A stretch of DNA of 64,000 nt from Agrobacterium vitis (lineage in GTDB: Bacteria; Pseudomonadota; Alphaproteobacteria; Rhizobiales; Rhizobiaceae): NCBI RefSeq assembly GCF_014926405.1, contig NZ_JACXXJ020000004.1, positions 372,001-436,000 of the forward strand. The letters run 5' to 3'. Below are positions 45,121-54,733 of this stretch, piece after piece. A model generated the notes under the pieces. It was not told where the DNA came from. It saw only the letters and a program-made list of their open reading frames with translations, and did not search any database. The translations under genes and the position numbers were made by a program. The number at the start of each line of letters is the position of its first letter. Position 1 is the stretch's first letter.

Positions 45121-45959
45121 AAACCCGTACAAGTGAGCGCCTTGGTGATGCTCTGAGCTATCTTTTCATGGTCATTACCTTCGCTTTTTTCGCATGGCCA
45201 CTGCTGTGGCTTTTGTCTTTGGCGCTTCGAACCCGCAAGGAAGTGTTTCTGGGTGTCACCCGCTTCATTCCCAAAGCGCCGACGCTGGATAATTTTGCGA
45301 TGATCCTGTCCTCGGACAAGTTCATTTCTTACCTTTGGAATGCGCTGAAACTCTCCTGCCTGTCAGCGGCGGGCTGCCTGATCGTGGCTCTGCCCGCGGC
45401 CTATGCCTTTTCGCGCTTTCAGTTCAAGGGCAAGGGCGCGTGGATGATGGCGCTGTTGTCAGTGCAAATGATCTCCCCGCTGGTGATCATGGTGCCGCTT
45501 TACCGCTATATGGCGGCGATGGGCCTGCTGGACAGCTATTTTGGCACCACCATGGTCTATGTGGCCCTTGCCGTTCCGGTTTCCACCTGGATTTTGAAAG
45601 GCTCAATCGACGGCATTCCCAAAACCCTTGATGAAGCGGCAATGATGGATGGCTGCACCCGGTTTGGCGTGTTCATTCGTGTCATCCTGCCATTGTCCAC
45701 GCCCGGCATTGCCTCGGCCTTCATCATCGCGGTCATCAGCGGCTGGTCGCAATTTCTGGTGCCATTCCTGCTGATCACCAAGGAATCCCTCACCCCGATT
45801 GGCGTCGGCATTTTTCAATATGCCGGCACGCAAAATGACTCCTCCATCCAACTTCTCGCGGCGGCCTGCCTTGTCTCGGTGGTGCCTGCCATCATCGCCT
45901 TTCTCTCGCTCCAGCGCCTTATTCTGGGCGCGATGACCGCCGGAGCCGTGAAGGGTTGA
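45117..45959 (+). CDS. Sugar ABC transporter permease (CUT1, MalG-like), mannoside system
   Basis: 280 residues, six hydrophobic segments; EAA loop DEAAMMDGCTRFGVFIRVILPLSTPG and the C-terminal tail GAMTAGAVKG. It starts inside the preceding permease gene (4-bp overlap) and is followed after 33 bp by the mannosidase gene. Confidence 0.9.
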   Translation: MKTRTSERLGDALSYLFMVITFAFFAWPLLWLLSLALRTRKEVFLGVTRFIPKAPTLDNFAMILSSDKFISYLWNALKLSCLSAAGCLIVALPAAYAFSRFQFKGKGAWMMALLSVQMISPLVIMVPLYRYMAAMGLLDSYFGTTMVYVALAVPVSTWILKGSIDGIPKTLDEAAMMDGCTRFGVFIRVILPLSTPGIASAFIIAVISGWSQFLVPFLLITKESLTPIGVGIFQYAGTQNDSSIQLLAAACLVSVVPAIIAFLSLQRLILGAMTAGAVKG

Positions 45960-45992
45960 ACCCATTCTGTTGAAAGATTTTAGGAAGTTACC

Positions 45993-48900
45993 ATGAGCCT
46001 CACCTACACCCAACGTCTTGAGCGGATTGAAGTCCGCAACGCCGAATTCCAGTTCTGGCGCGCCCGCAAAACCGTGACCGTTAACGGCTGGAGTTTTAAC
46101 GGTCAACCAATTGCCGTGGGCGAGGCCTGGCCGCACAAGACCCCACCCATTGGCTTCACGGCAGATGTGACCGTGCCGGAAGGCTGGCCGCTTGCGGATA
46201 CCTATCTTTATCTCAACCTTGGCGGCGAAAGCCTGTTGAGCATCACCGCGCAAGATGGTTCTCTCAAGCGCTACGGGCTGGACCCCTACCACCGCGAATT
46301 TGCAGCACCTTCGCAAAGCTTTTCACTGCATGCACAATCCGTTCCGCGCCTGCCGTTTGGTGAGCCGGTACGCGCACCGAAGCTTGAACGGGCGGAGCTG
46401 TTCTGGATCGACCGTTCCGTGGACCGCATGGGACTGTTGATGCGCCAGATTGCCGAAGCATTAAGGGTGTTGGAAGGCCATGATGTGGTGCCCTATTTGC
46501 TGGATGCTGCCGAACAGGCGTTTTACGCCATCGATTGGCCATCGGCGACGGCAGACTATGTGGCGCGCACTGCCCCTGCGGTGATGCAGCAAAAGATCTG
46601 GCAGCTGCCAGATTTGAAGGCCGACCCTGAAGGTCTGACCGACGCACAGCGCGCCAAACTGGATCAAGCCTATGAGGCGCTGATGGCGCGCCTTGGCGAA
46701 CTCCGTGAGCGCTTCCCCCCACAGGGCAAGGTGGCATTGACCGGCCATGCCCATATCGATCTGTGCTGGCTCTGGCCCTATGATGAGACCCGCCGCAAGA
46801 TGCGCCGCACCTTCCACACGGCGCTGTCGATCATGGAAACATCGAAGGATTTCCGCTTCAACCAGTCAACCGCCCACTATTACTGGCAGTTGGAAGAGGA
46901 TGACCCTGAACTGCTCAACAAAATCGTTGACCGTGCTAAAGACGGCCAGTGGGAAACACTCGGCGGCATGTGGATTGAGCCAGACACCAATATGCCCACA
47001 GGCGAAAGCCTGACCCGACAAATCCTCTACGGCCAGCGCTATTTCGAAAAGCGGTTTGGCACGCGCCACAGCGTGTGCTGGCTGCCGGATTGCTTTGGCT
47101 TTGCCGGAGCCTTGCCGCAGCTTCTCAAACAGGGCGGCATGAAAAGCTTCTTCACCATCAAGGTCAATTGGTCCGAAAGCAACCACATCCCTGCCGATCT
47201 GTTCTGGTGGGAGGGGCTGGATGGCAGCCGGGTGCTGGCTCACTCGTTCGACAATCCGATGGAGGGCTATAACGGCTTTGTGCGCCCGGATTGCATTACG
47301 CCAACATGGAAAAATTATCGCCAGAAAGACCGCCACGACACCACACTGCTGTGCGTCGGTTATGGTGACGGCGGCGGTGGCCCAAGCCCTGAAATGGTGG
47401 TGCGGGAAGAACAGCTGCGGGTTTTCCCAGCCATCCCGGAAGCCCGCTGGACCCGCGTGCATGACTTTTTTGAAGATGCCCATGCAATGGCGAAAACCAC
47501 GCCCGTCTCGGTGTGGAAAGGCGAGATCTATCTGGAACTGCACCGCGCCACGCTGACCACGCAAAGCGCCATCAAAAAACTGCACCGCAAGGCCGAGCGC
47601 AGCCTGATTACAGCGGAAACTTTGGCATCCCTTGGCCATCTTTTGGGGGCCGCCAAACCACGCTCATTGGAGCCGGAATGGCGGGTGGTGCTGAAAAACG
47701 AGTTCCACGACATTTTGCCAGGCTCCTCGATTGCAGAAGTCTATGTGGATGCGAAAGCCGAGCTTGAACAGGTGTTGGCGGATGGCGCGGCTGCGCAAAA
47801 GGCGGCTGTTGATGCCATTCTTGCGCAACTGCCTGAAGGCAATGATGGGGCGGTGCTGGTGATCAACCCCACGTTGAGCGCCCGGCCAGTCCGGTTGACG
47901 CTGAATGATAGCAGCATAGCGGCTAATGGCGTGGTGCCAGCCCTTGGTGTGAGCGTTTTGCCAGCCAGCGCCCTTGCCCCCAAACCGGGCTTGAAAGCCA
48001 CGAAAAACACGCTGGAAAATGACATCATCAAGGTGACGCTGGCGGATGATGGCTCGATTGCCTCCATCCTACACAAAGCATCTGGCCGCGAAGCGGTCGA
48101 GGGTGGGGCCAACCGGCTGTTTGCTTATACGGCGGATAAGCCGCGCAATTGGGACGCGTGGGATGTGGAAGAGGATTACGGCCAAAAATCCGAGGAGTTG
48201 AGCGGATACGAATCCATCGAACTTGTTGAAAACACCGCCCACCGCGCCGCCATCCGTATCAAACGCCGCTTTCGTGATTCCACCATTGTGCAGACCCTAA
48301 GCCTTGCGGCCAACGCCCGCCGTCTCGACATTTTCACCGAGATCGACTGGCACGAACGCCGGGTGATGCTGCGCACCGAAAATGGCGTGGCCGTCAGCGC
48401 AGCCCGCGCCACCTGTGAGGTGGCCTATGGCGTGGTGGAACGCCCCACCCATTCCAACACCTCGTGGGATGAGGCGATGTTTGAGGCTCCGGCGCATCGG
48501 TTTATTGATCTTTCCGAACCAGGTTTTGGCATGGCTTTGCTGAATGATGCCAAATATGGCCACTCGGCCCGTGGCAATGTGCTGGGCTTGTCCTTGCTGC
48601 GCTCGCCCATATATCCCGATCCGCTGGCGGATGAAGGGTATCAGTCCTTCACCTATGCGCTGATGCCGCATGAAGGCACATGGTATGAGGGTCATGTGCG
48701 TGAGGAAGCCGATGATTTGAACCAGCCTTTGATTGCCATTCCGGTGTCAGATAAAGCAGCAGGCGAATGGTGCCCGTTGCAAGCGGCAGGGCTGGAAGTC
48801 GCTCTATCAGTCATCAAACCTGCCGAGGATGGCGATGGCCTGATCGTGCGGGTGTATGAGCCCGCCGGTCGCCGGGGAGGCTTCCAGCTTGCGCCGTCAG

Positions 48901-49016
48901 ATGGTTGGGTCGTCAGTGGCGCACTCAGCATTCTGGAAGAACCCATGGAGGCGGTGGATGCGGACGCGCTAAAACCCTTTGAGGTGAAGAGTTGGCGTCT
49001 GTCGAAAACCGCTTGA
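45993..49016 (+). CDS. GH38 alpha-mannosidase
   Basis: 1007 residues, no signal peptide, cytoplasmic. Zinc-dependent retaining alpha-mannosidase: TGHAHIDLCWLWPYDETRRK near residue 250 supplies the His and Asp zinc ligands, and WLPDCFGFAGALPQLL near 365 holds the presumed nucleophile Asp. The long beta-rich C-terminal half is complete. It cleaves alpha-mannosides brought in by the importer encoded just upstream. The lead is short (TAGGAAG before the ATG). Regulated probably by the ROK gene that follows. Confidence 0.92.
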   Translation: MSLTYTQRLERIEVRNAEFQFWRARKTVTVNGWSFNGQPIAVGEAWPHKTPPIGFTADVTVPEGWPLADTYLYLNLGGESLLSITAQDGSLKRYGLDPYHREFAAPSQSFSLHAQSVPRLPFGEPVRAPKLERAELFWIDRSVDRMGLLMRQIAEALRVLEGHDVVPYLLDAAEQAFYAIDWPSATADYVARTAPAVMQQKIWQLPDLKADPEGLTDAQRAKLDQAYEALMARLGELRERFPPQGKVALTGHAHIDLCWLWPYDETRRKMRRTFHTALSIMETSKDFRFNQSTAHYYWQLEEDDPELLNKIVDRAKDGQWETLGGMWIEPDTNMPTGESLTRQILYGQRYFEKRFGTRHSVCWLPDCFGFAGALPQLLKQGGMKSFFTIKVNWSESNHIPADLFWWEGLDGSRVLAHSFDNPMEGYNGFVRPDCITPTWKNYRQKDRHDTTLLCVGYGDGGGGPSPEMVVREEQLRVFPAIPEARWTRVHDFFEDAHAMAKTTPVSVWKGEIYLELHRATLTTQSAIKKLHRKAERSLITAETLASLGHLLGAAKPRSLEPEWRVVLKNEFHDILPGSSIAEVYVDAKAELEQVLADGAAAQKAAVDAILAQLPEGNDGAVLVINPTLSARPVRLTLNDSSIAANGVVPALGVSVLPASALAPKPGLKATKNTLENDIIKVTLADDGSIASILHKASGREAVEGGANRLFAYTADKPRNWDAWDVEEDYGQKSEELSGYESIELVENTAHRAAIRIKRRFRDSTIVQTLSLAANARRLDIFTEIDWHERRVMLRTENGVAVSAARATCEVAYGVVERPTHSNTSWDEAMFEAPAHRFIDLSEPGFGMALLNDAKYGHSARGNVLGLSLLRSPIYPDPLADEGYQSFTYALMPHEGTWYEGHVREEADDLNQPLIAIPVSDKAAGEWCPLQAAGLEVALSVIKPAEDGDGLIVRVYEPAGRRGGFQLAPSDGWVVSGALSILEEPMEAVDADALKPFEVKSWRLSKTA

Positions 49017-49095
49017 AAATGCTTTCACCCCGCACGTCTATGGTGCATGGTTTCCTCGCTGCCGTTGTCCGGCGGCGAGGAGATTGACGATTACG

Positions 49096-50334
49096 ATGAG
49101 TTATTCCGGAGCCAATGGCGAACAGGCCGCAGCCCTCAACAGGGCCATCATCCTGAACGCCATTCACCGTGGTGGGCCAATCTCGCGCACCGAAATTGCC
49201 AAGCTTTCGCGCCTGACAAAGCAGGCTGTCACCCGCATTGTCGATAAGCTGCTGGATGAAGGTCTGGTGATGGAGGCCCGCCGCCGGCAAGGTTTGCGTG
49301 GCCAACCGGCCATCGAGCTGGAGATTGACCCTGAGGGGGCTTTTGCCATCGGAGCCAATATCGACCGTGATCACCTGACCATTGTGGCGGTGGATGCGGT
49401 GGGCAATGTGCGCGGACGTCTTCATCATGAAGCGCGGTTTTTGCTGCCAGAGGCTTTTGTAAAGCTGATGGAAGACGCCGTATCGTCCTTCCTGCGCCGC
49501 AAGGTTATTCGTGAATCGAGGCTTGCGGGCATTGGTCTTGCCATTCCCGATTGGTTGGGCGAGGTGCAGGTGATTGGCCTGCCAGACACGTATAGCCAGT
49601 GGAGCGGCTTTGATGTGCGCGCCGCTCTATCACATATCACTGACCATCCCATCTATATCGACAATGACGCCAATGCAGCGGCCTTGGGCGAGATTGAATA
49701 TGGGCTGGGCACAGAAATGCGCAGCTTTTTCTATATTCTCATATCGGCCTGTCTTGGTGGCAGTCTGGTGATTGACGGTATGCGCCACAAGGGCGCAGGC
49801 GGGCTGGGCGGCGAAATCGGCTGGCTGCCCACGGCGGTGACAACCGGCCCCTTTGCCGGGGAAACCAGGCCATTGGGTGATATGCTGTCAATGTTCGTGT
49901 TGCTCGATTACCTTGCCGACAATGGTGTGGATATCGCAACGCCTGCGGATCTGTTGACGCTGGATGCACGGGGACGCGCCCTTCTCAGCGGTTGGCTGAA
50001 GAAAATGGCCATCAACCTCGCGGAAGCCGTCAGCGACATCGGCATGGTGGTGGACCCTGATGGCATTATTCTGGGGGGACGCTTACCCGTGCGGCTGATT
50101 GATGAATTGCTGCTCTACGTGCATGAGGAAATCAGTAGCCGGGGAGCCTTGGCCCCAAGCTTACACCGTGCTGCGGCGTCTGAAGATGCCGCAGCCCTTG
50201 GCGCTGCCGCCATGGCGCTCGCCGACCGGCTCTGTCTTCCTTCCGCCGATCCGGCCCATCTCAGCCGCTCACCGTTGACGACAGCGATCCGGCCTTCATC
50301 GATCAATTCGGCTTTGGCAGCAGCAGTTCGATAA
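49096..50334 (+). CDS. ROK-family regulator of the mannoside operon
   Basis: 412 residues. N-terminal winged helix (ISRTEIAKLSRLTKQAVTRI) followed by a ROK fold with IYIDNDANAAALGE. The cysteine zinc motif usual in ROK proteins is absent (GGLGGEIGWLPTAVTTG in its place), so it is probably a pure sugar sensor. ATG 49096 is chosen; a TTG at 49084 sits too close to the AGGAG site. It follows the mannosidase gene by 79 bp. Its 3' end overlaps the next, convergent gene by 32 bp. Confidence 0.85.
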   Translation: MSYSGANGEQAAALNRAIILNAIHRGGPISRTEIAKLSRLTKQAVTRIVDKLLDEGLVMEARRRQGLRGQPAIELEIDPEGAFAIGANIDRDHLTIVAVDAVGNVRGRLHHEARFLLPEAFVKLMEDAVSSFLRRKVIRESRLAGIGLAIPDWLGEVQVIGLPDTYSQWSGFDVRAALSHITDHPIYIDNDANAAALGEIEYGLGTEMRSFFYILISACLGGSLVIDGMRHKGAGGLGGEIGWLPTAVTTGPFAGETRPLGDMLSMFVLLDYLADNGVDIATPADLLTLDARGRALLSGWLKKMAINLAEAVSDIGMVVDPDGIILGGRLPVRLIDELLLYVHEEISSRGALAPSLHRAAASEDAAALGAAAMALADRLCLPSADPAHLSRSPLTTAIRPSSINSALAAAVR

Positions 50335-51418
50335 AGGGAGCAATAGCAGCACCATAGGCAGCGTCGCGGTCTGGAAAGCTCAAGGGGCGAACAGGCGGGA
50401 TCCATGCTGCGGGGACAAAATATCGCTCTTTGCTCAGTCGGGCTTCGGCAATTTTTTCAATCAACCGATCTATGACAGCGGCGGGCAATTGCCCGCCCAG
50501 CAGCATGGCTCCGGGTGAAATGAAACCGGCAATGGTGACAACGCCGTCCAGAAGGCGATTGGCGGCCTGTTCAATCCAGCGATCAACGTCGTCTTCTCCG
50601 TGCGCAGCAATGAAAGCCCTGTAAGACGCTGCACTCGCCATCATATCCAGCGTGCCTTCCGCCAGACCAGGACGCATGGCACCAATTGCGCCCGCTCTGC
50701 CATGCGTGCCGCGGTAAAAGCGGCCATTGATGATCAGGCCCGCCTGCACCTGTTCATCAATCAGCACAACAACCAGCCCGCCTTCCGGCTCACCGATGCC
50801 AAACAATCTCTCCCCAGCCAGCACCGCCTCAGGCTTTGACAGGGTGAAGCTTGGCAATTCGCCAAAAGCCGTCGTGAATGCATCATCCTTGTCCACGTTC
50901 ATCACCACGCCGACGCCGATGGGGGCCGGAAAGCCCACCTCTGCCTGCACAATGCGCCGAATAGCGGCAAAAAAGGCTTCGTCTTGATCAAAGCGCTCGT
51001 AAAATACCCTATCACCGGCGAGATTGCACAAAGCAAGGGAGCCACCATTCTGGCAGCGCTCAAGGCCAAGACCGTAAGCGCCGGATGACACAAGCGAAAA
51101 TTCCGCCGCTTTATAGCGTGTCGTGGTCTGGCGATTGCTCTTGCACACAAGGCCCGCCGAAACAAGCCGCTGTAGAATGCCGGTAATGGCTGGCTCTGTA
51201 AGCTTAAGCCGTGCGGCAAGCTCCTGGCGCGTCATCGGCCCTTCACGCAGCAAAAGCGCAGAAACGGTGCGTCCGTTATGATCTGCGATATCTTCAGGAC
51301 TGAGGCCCTGAGCGTCGCGATCCTCCAAGGGCCGAACCGTCTGATACCTTACAAGTCGTCGTCCCACACTCACACTTCCATCGGCGGTTTCATTGCAATC
51401 TTTGCCGTCAGTTAACAT
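50303..51418 (-). CDS. ROK-family-like regulator, degenerate sugar-kinase domain
   Basis: 371 residues. N-terminal winged helix (MTRQELAARLKLTEPAITGILQRL) and a ROK-like C-terminal half that lacks the DND catalytic triplet and the zinc cysteines; only weak traces remain (INGRFYRGTHGRAGAIGAM). A transcriptional regulator rather than a kinase. It converges with the ROK gene of the mannoside operon, overlapping its end. Target unknown; a dyad (51424-51440) stands just upstream of its own start. Confidence 0.78.
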   Translation of the reverse strand: MLTDGKDCNETADGSVSVGRRLVRYQTVRPLEDRDAQGLSPEDIADHNGRTVSALLLREGPMTRQELAARLKLTEPAITGILQRLVSAGLVCKSNRQTTTRYKAAEFSLVSSGAYGLGLERCQNGGSLALCNLAGDRVFYERFDQDEAFFAAIRRIVQAEVGFPAPIGVGVVMNVDKDDAFTTAFGELPSFTLSKPEAVLAGERLFGIGEPEGGLVVVLIDEQVQAGLIINGRFYRGTHGRAGAIGAMRPGLAEGTLDMMASAASYRAFIAAHGEDDVDRWIEQAANRLLDGVVTIAGFISPGAMLLGGQLPAAVIDRLIEKIAEARLSKERYFVPAAWIPPVRPLSFPDRDAAYGAAIAPFIELLLPKPN

Positions 51419-51542
51419 AGGAAAGCAAATAGGCTTTGCTCAATACAGTCAATCACTTCGTCGAAGCGTCGACGGCCTTGTCGCAGTTTTTTGCAACTAA
51501 AGGAAATCGCTGCTCCAAAATTTGCGGAGCGGGCCTATACCT

Positions 51543-51662
51543 ATGAATTCCATTGCCGAAAAGCTGAAGCGACATTCGAAGTCCGTCCTTCAATATGCCT
51601 TTCACGAACTCGATGCAATGAAAGGTAGCCGGAAACGCATGACATGTCGGAACGGCAGTTAA
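51543..51662 (+). CDS. Possible small protein of 39 residues
   Basis: ATG 51543 to TAA 51660-51662. The product would begin MNSIAEKLKRHSKSVLQYAF and is basic, with an amphipathic-looking helix. The ribosome site is weak and no family is recognised. It may be a chance frame in the long intergenic region. Confidence 0.22.
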   Translation: MNSIAEKLKRHSKSVLQYAFHELDAMKGSRKRMTCRNGS

Positions 51663-51780
51663 TTCTGCTCGCAGGCTTTTTTACACCGAGATTACGGCAC
51701 CGTCGGAGGTTCTATGCATAAAAATGACGCATCATATGCGCTTGCCTAGAATTACACCAAAATCCGCTTGAACGATTGAA

Positions 51781-51811
51781 AAATATCTATACTGAGGCTC
51801 AGGTGATATTT
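51781..51811. promoter_or_regulatory. Nested dyad upstream of the RpiR gene, probable operator
   Basis: Outer arms AAATATC (51781-51787) and GATATTT (51805-51811) enclose a second palindrome CTGAG-G-CTCAG (51792-51802). The site ends 19 bp before TTG 51831 and 55 bp before ATG 51867, the place expected for an autoregulated operator. Confidence 0.5.
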
Positions 51812-51866
51812 TTTAATCAGGGCCCGCATCTTGGACATTGAAAGCGTACCATCAGAGCAAGAGCGC

Positions 51867-52772
51867 ATGCCAATGTCCCAACGGATCATCCAGGCAACGT
51901 TATCGCCCGCCCACCGGCAGATCGCAGATTACGTGCTGGATTATCCCTTGCGCGTTGCCGCGATGCGGGCTGAAGAACTGGCCGAGATCGTTCATGTGTC
52001 GGTTCCAACCGTCAATCGCTTTGCTCGCGCCTTGGGTTTTGCGGGTTATGCGCAATTTCGTGCTGATCTGGTGCTGGGGTACGAGACCGCTTTGGCACCT
52101 GTGGAAAAATTACAGCGACGGTCGCAGGCGGCAACCAGCCCCGCAGACGTGTTTGCCAACAATCTGGCCATGATAACCAGAAACATTGAGAGAACGCATC
52201 AGGCTCTCGATACCGAGACGCTATCGCGGGCTATCGGTCTCATCTTGTCCGCCCGCCGCATTTCCATCATTGGCCTTGGCAGCAGCGCCTGGCTTGGCGG
52301 CCTTTTGCAGCGGCGGTTTGATCTGTTTTGTGATGATGTTCGCCTACTGGCCACCGTCGAAGGTGCATCCTTCGCAGCGCGGGCTTTGCGCAATGTTCGC
52401 GCCGGTGACCTTGTCATCGCCATCGCCTTTCCACGTTACATGGCTGATACTGTCACGCTGGCAAAACGCCTGCGCGATGCTGGGGCCGATGTTCTGGCGC
52501 TGACCGACAATGCCAGCTCGCCGCTGGTAGCCCATGCCACAATGACGCTGTTTGCGCAGGTCGAGAGCGATTATTTCGCCAGCTGTGAGGCCAGTGGGCT
52601 GGCCTTGATCGAGTCCCTCTCTGCTGCCGTATCCTACGCCTCAGGCCGCTCCATGCAGGCGGCCACCCAGCTTGTTGATACCGTGCTTCCCTATCTGCAC
52701 AGCGGCCCAAACCACCCTCATCGGGCATCGGCGAAATCGTTAGCCGAAGACGACGAACCCGAGCTTGACTGA
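51867..52772 (+). CDS. RpiR-family regulator of the peptide operon
   Basis: 301 residues from ATG 51867 (a TTG at 51831 would add 12). N-terminal RpiR helix-turn-helix ([28 protein letters not shown]) and a C-terminal SIS domain ([39 protein letters not shown]). SIS domains bind phosphosugars or amino sugars, so the signal may be a cell-wall-derived compound. It precedes the transport operon by 37 bp on the same strand and is probably its controller. Confidence 0.85.
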   Translation: MPMSQRIIQATLSPAHRQIADYVLDYPLRVAAMRAEELAEIVHVSVPTVNRFARALGFAGYAQFRADLVLGYETALAPVEKLQRRSQAATSPADVFANNLAMITRNIERTHQALDTETLSRAIGLILSARRISIIGLGSSAWLGGLLQRRFDLFCDDVRLLATVEGASFAARALRNVRAGDLVIAIAFPRYMADTVTLAKRLRDAGADVLALTDNASSPLVAHATMTLFAQVESDYFASCEASGLALIESLSAAVSYASGRSMQAATQLVDTVLPYLHSGPNHPHRASAKSLAEDDEPELD

Positions 52773-52809
52773 TACATTCTCTGACCCATTTTCATTGAGA
52801 CGATCTGCC

Positions 52810-54690
52810 ATGACCTCTTCTGCGACCCTGCCCCAAACCGCACCCTCTCTGCTGGACAATCAGGTTCTGGCCGTAGATGACCTGACAGTATCCTTTGCCA
52901 CATCCGAGGGCCGGGTGCAGGCCGTGCGCAATATCAGCTTCGCGGTTGGCCGAGGTGAAACGCTTGCGATTGTGGGTGAATCCGGCTCTGGCAAATCCGT
53001 CACCTCGCTGGCGTTGATGCGGCTGATTGAGCATGGTGGTGGACGGATTGATAGCGGTGCTATGCTGTTTCGCCCCAGCAATGACAAGGTGCTGGATCTG
53101 GCACGCGCCGATACGCCGTCCATGCGCAGCATCCGGGGTGCGGATATTGCCATGATCTTTCAAGAGCCGATGACATCGCTCAACCCGGTGTTTACCGCTG
53201 GCGAACAGATTGCCGAATCCATCCGCCTGCACCAGAAGATGAGCGAGGCAGGCGCTAAATCTGAAGCGCTGCGGATGCTGGATCTGGTGCGCATTCCAGA
53301 AGCCAAGCATGTGTTTGGCCGCTATCCGCATCAATTATCCGGCGGCATGCGCCAGCGGGTGATGATTGCCATGGCGCTGGCCTGCCGCCCTTCCCTGCTG
53401 ATTGCCGACGAGCCGACCACGGCGCTGGATGTCACCGTGCAGGCGCAGATTTTGCAACTGATCCGCCAGCTTCAGGACGACATGAACATGGGCGTGCTGT
53501 TCATCACCCATGATATGGGTGTGGTGGCCGAAATTGCCGACCGCGTGCTGGTGATGCGGCAGGGCGAAAAGGTCGAGCATGGCGCTTCTAAAGATGTGTT
53601 CGAGCGCCCGAACCATCCTTACACAAAGGCCCTTTTGGCCGCCGTTCCGCGCCTTGGAGCCATGGCGGGCACCGATGGTCCGCGTGCTTTTGATCTGGTG
53701 GGGGCCGATAGCACTCAGACCCATGCAGAACAACCTCCAGCACGGTTTGATCTGCCTCCGATTTTGAAAGTGCGCGATCTGGTCACCCGCTTCCCCGTTC
53801 GGCGCGGTTTGTTCAACCGGGTTGATAGCTCGGTTCATGCGGTGGAAAAGGTAAGCTTTGATCTGCATGCCGGAGAAACCTTGGCATTGGTGGGCGAATC
53901 CGGCTGCGGCAAATCCACCACGGGCCGTTCACTCTTGCGTCTGGTCAACAGTCAGAGTGGAACCGTCGAATTTGATGGCCGCAATGTTCTTGATCTTCCG
54001 GCCAACGAGTTGCGCGGCCTTCGCCGCAGCATTCAGCTGGTGTTTCAAGACCCGTTTGCCTCGCTGGACCCAAGGCTAACGGTTGGTTTTTCGATTATGG
54101 AACCGCTGTTGATCCACGGCATTGCCAAGGGCGAGGAAGCGAGACAGCGCGTGGCATGGCTGTTGGAACGGGTTGGCCTGTCGGCTGCCCATTCTGAGCG
54201 CTATCCGCATGAATTCTCGGGTGGCCAGCGCCAGCGCATTGCCATTGCCCGCGCCTTGGCGCTGAACCCGAAAGTGGTGGTGGCCGATGAATCGGTCTCG
54301 GCGCTGGATGTGTCCATTCAGGCGCAGATCGTCAATCTGCTTTTGGAATTGCAGCGCGATCTGGGCATTTCTTATCTGTTTATTTCTCACGACATGGCCG
54401 TGGTGGAGCGCGTCAGCCACCGGGTGGCGGTGATGTATCTGGGGCAGATTGTTGAAATTGGCCCGCGCCGGGCGATTTTTGAAAATCCGCAGCATCCCTA
54501 TACCAAAAAGCTGATGGCCGCCGTGCCAATCGCCGATCCGGCACGTCGCCATTTGAAACGGCAATTTGCTGCTGAAGACCTGCCAAGCCCGATGCGCAAA
54601 AAAGGCGATGAGCCGGTGGTGGAAGCCTTGCAAGAGGTATCACCCGGCCATTTCGTCGCAAGGCACAGCGTTGGCGCCTTCAAAATGTAA
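52810..54690 (+). CDS. Peptide ABC transporter ATPase, DppD-DppF fusion (GsiA-like)
   Basis: 626 residues with two full nucleotide-binding domains: Walker [10 protein letters not shown] and GESGCGKST, signatures [19 protein letters not shown] and [19 protein letters not shown], each with an LTP-type C-terminal oligopeptide extension ([24 protein letters not shown]). This fused layout is that of GsiA. It powers uptake of peptides by the permeases at 56422 and 57350. ATG 52810 is preferred over a TTG overlapping the RpiR stop. Confidence 0.92.
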   Translation: MTSSATLPQTAPSLLDNQVLAVDDLTVSFATSEGRVQAVRNISFAVGRGETLAIVGESGSGKSVTSLALMRLIEHGGGRIDSGAMLFRPSNDKVLDLARADTPSMRSIRGADIAMIFQEPMTSLNPVFTAGEQIAESIRLHQKMSEAGAKSEALRMLDLVRIPEAKHVFGRYPHQLSGGMRQRVMIAMALACRPSLLIADEPTTALDVTVQAQILQLIRQLQDDMNMGVLFITHDMGVVAEIADRVLVMRQGEKVEHGASKDVFERPNHPYTKALLAAVPRLGAMAGTDGPRAFDLVGADSTQTHAEQPPARFDLPPILKVRDLVTRFPVRRGLFNRVDSSVHAVEKVSFDLHAGETLALVGESGCGKSTTGRSLLRLVNSQSGTVEFDGRNVLDLPANELRGLRRSIQLVFQDPFASLDPRLTVGFSIMEPLLIHGIAKGEEARQRVAWLLERVGLSAAHSERYPHEFSGGQRQRIAIARALALNPKVVVADESVSALDVSIQAQIVNLLLELQRDLGISYLFISHDMAVVERVSHRVAVMYLGQIVEIGPRRAIFENPQHPYTKKLMAAVPIADPARRHLKRQFAAEDLPSPMRKKGDEPVVEALQEVSPGHFVARHSVGAFKM

Positions 54691-54733
54691 TTCAACACTT
54701 ACCGAACTGACCCAACCAGCACAGGAGATATTG

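Larger units (their letters stand above)
51419..51866. promoter_or_regulatory. Divergent control region between ROK and RpiR genes
   Basis: About 450 bp. It holds a short dyad AGCAAA-N5-TTTGCT (51424-51440) next to the ROK start and a nested dyad at 51781-51811 next to the RpiR start. A possible 39-codon frame (51543-51662) lies between. Nothing else supported. Confidence 0.5.
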
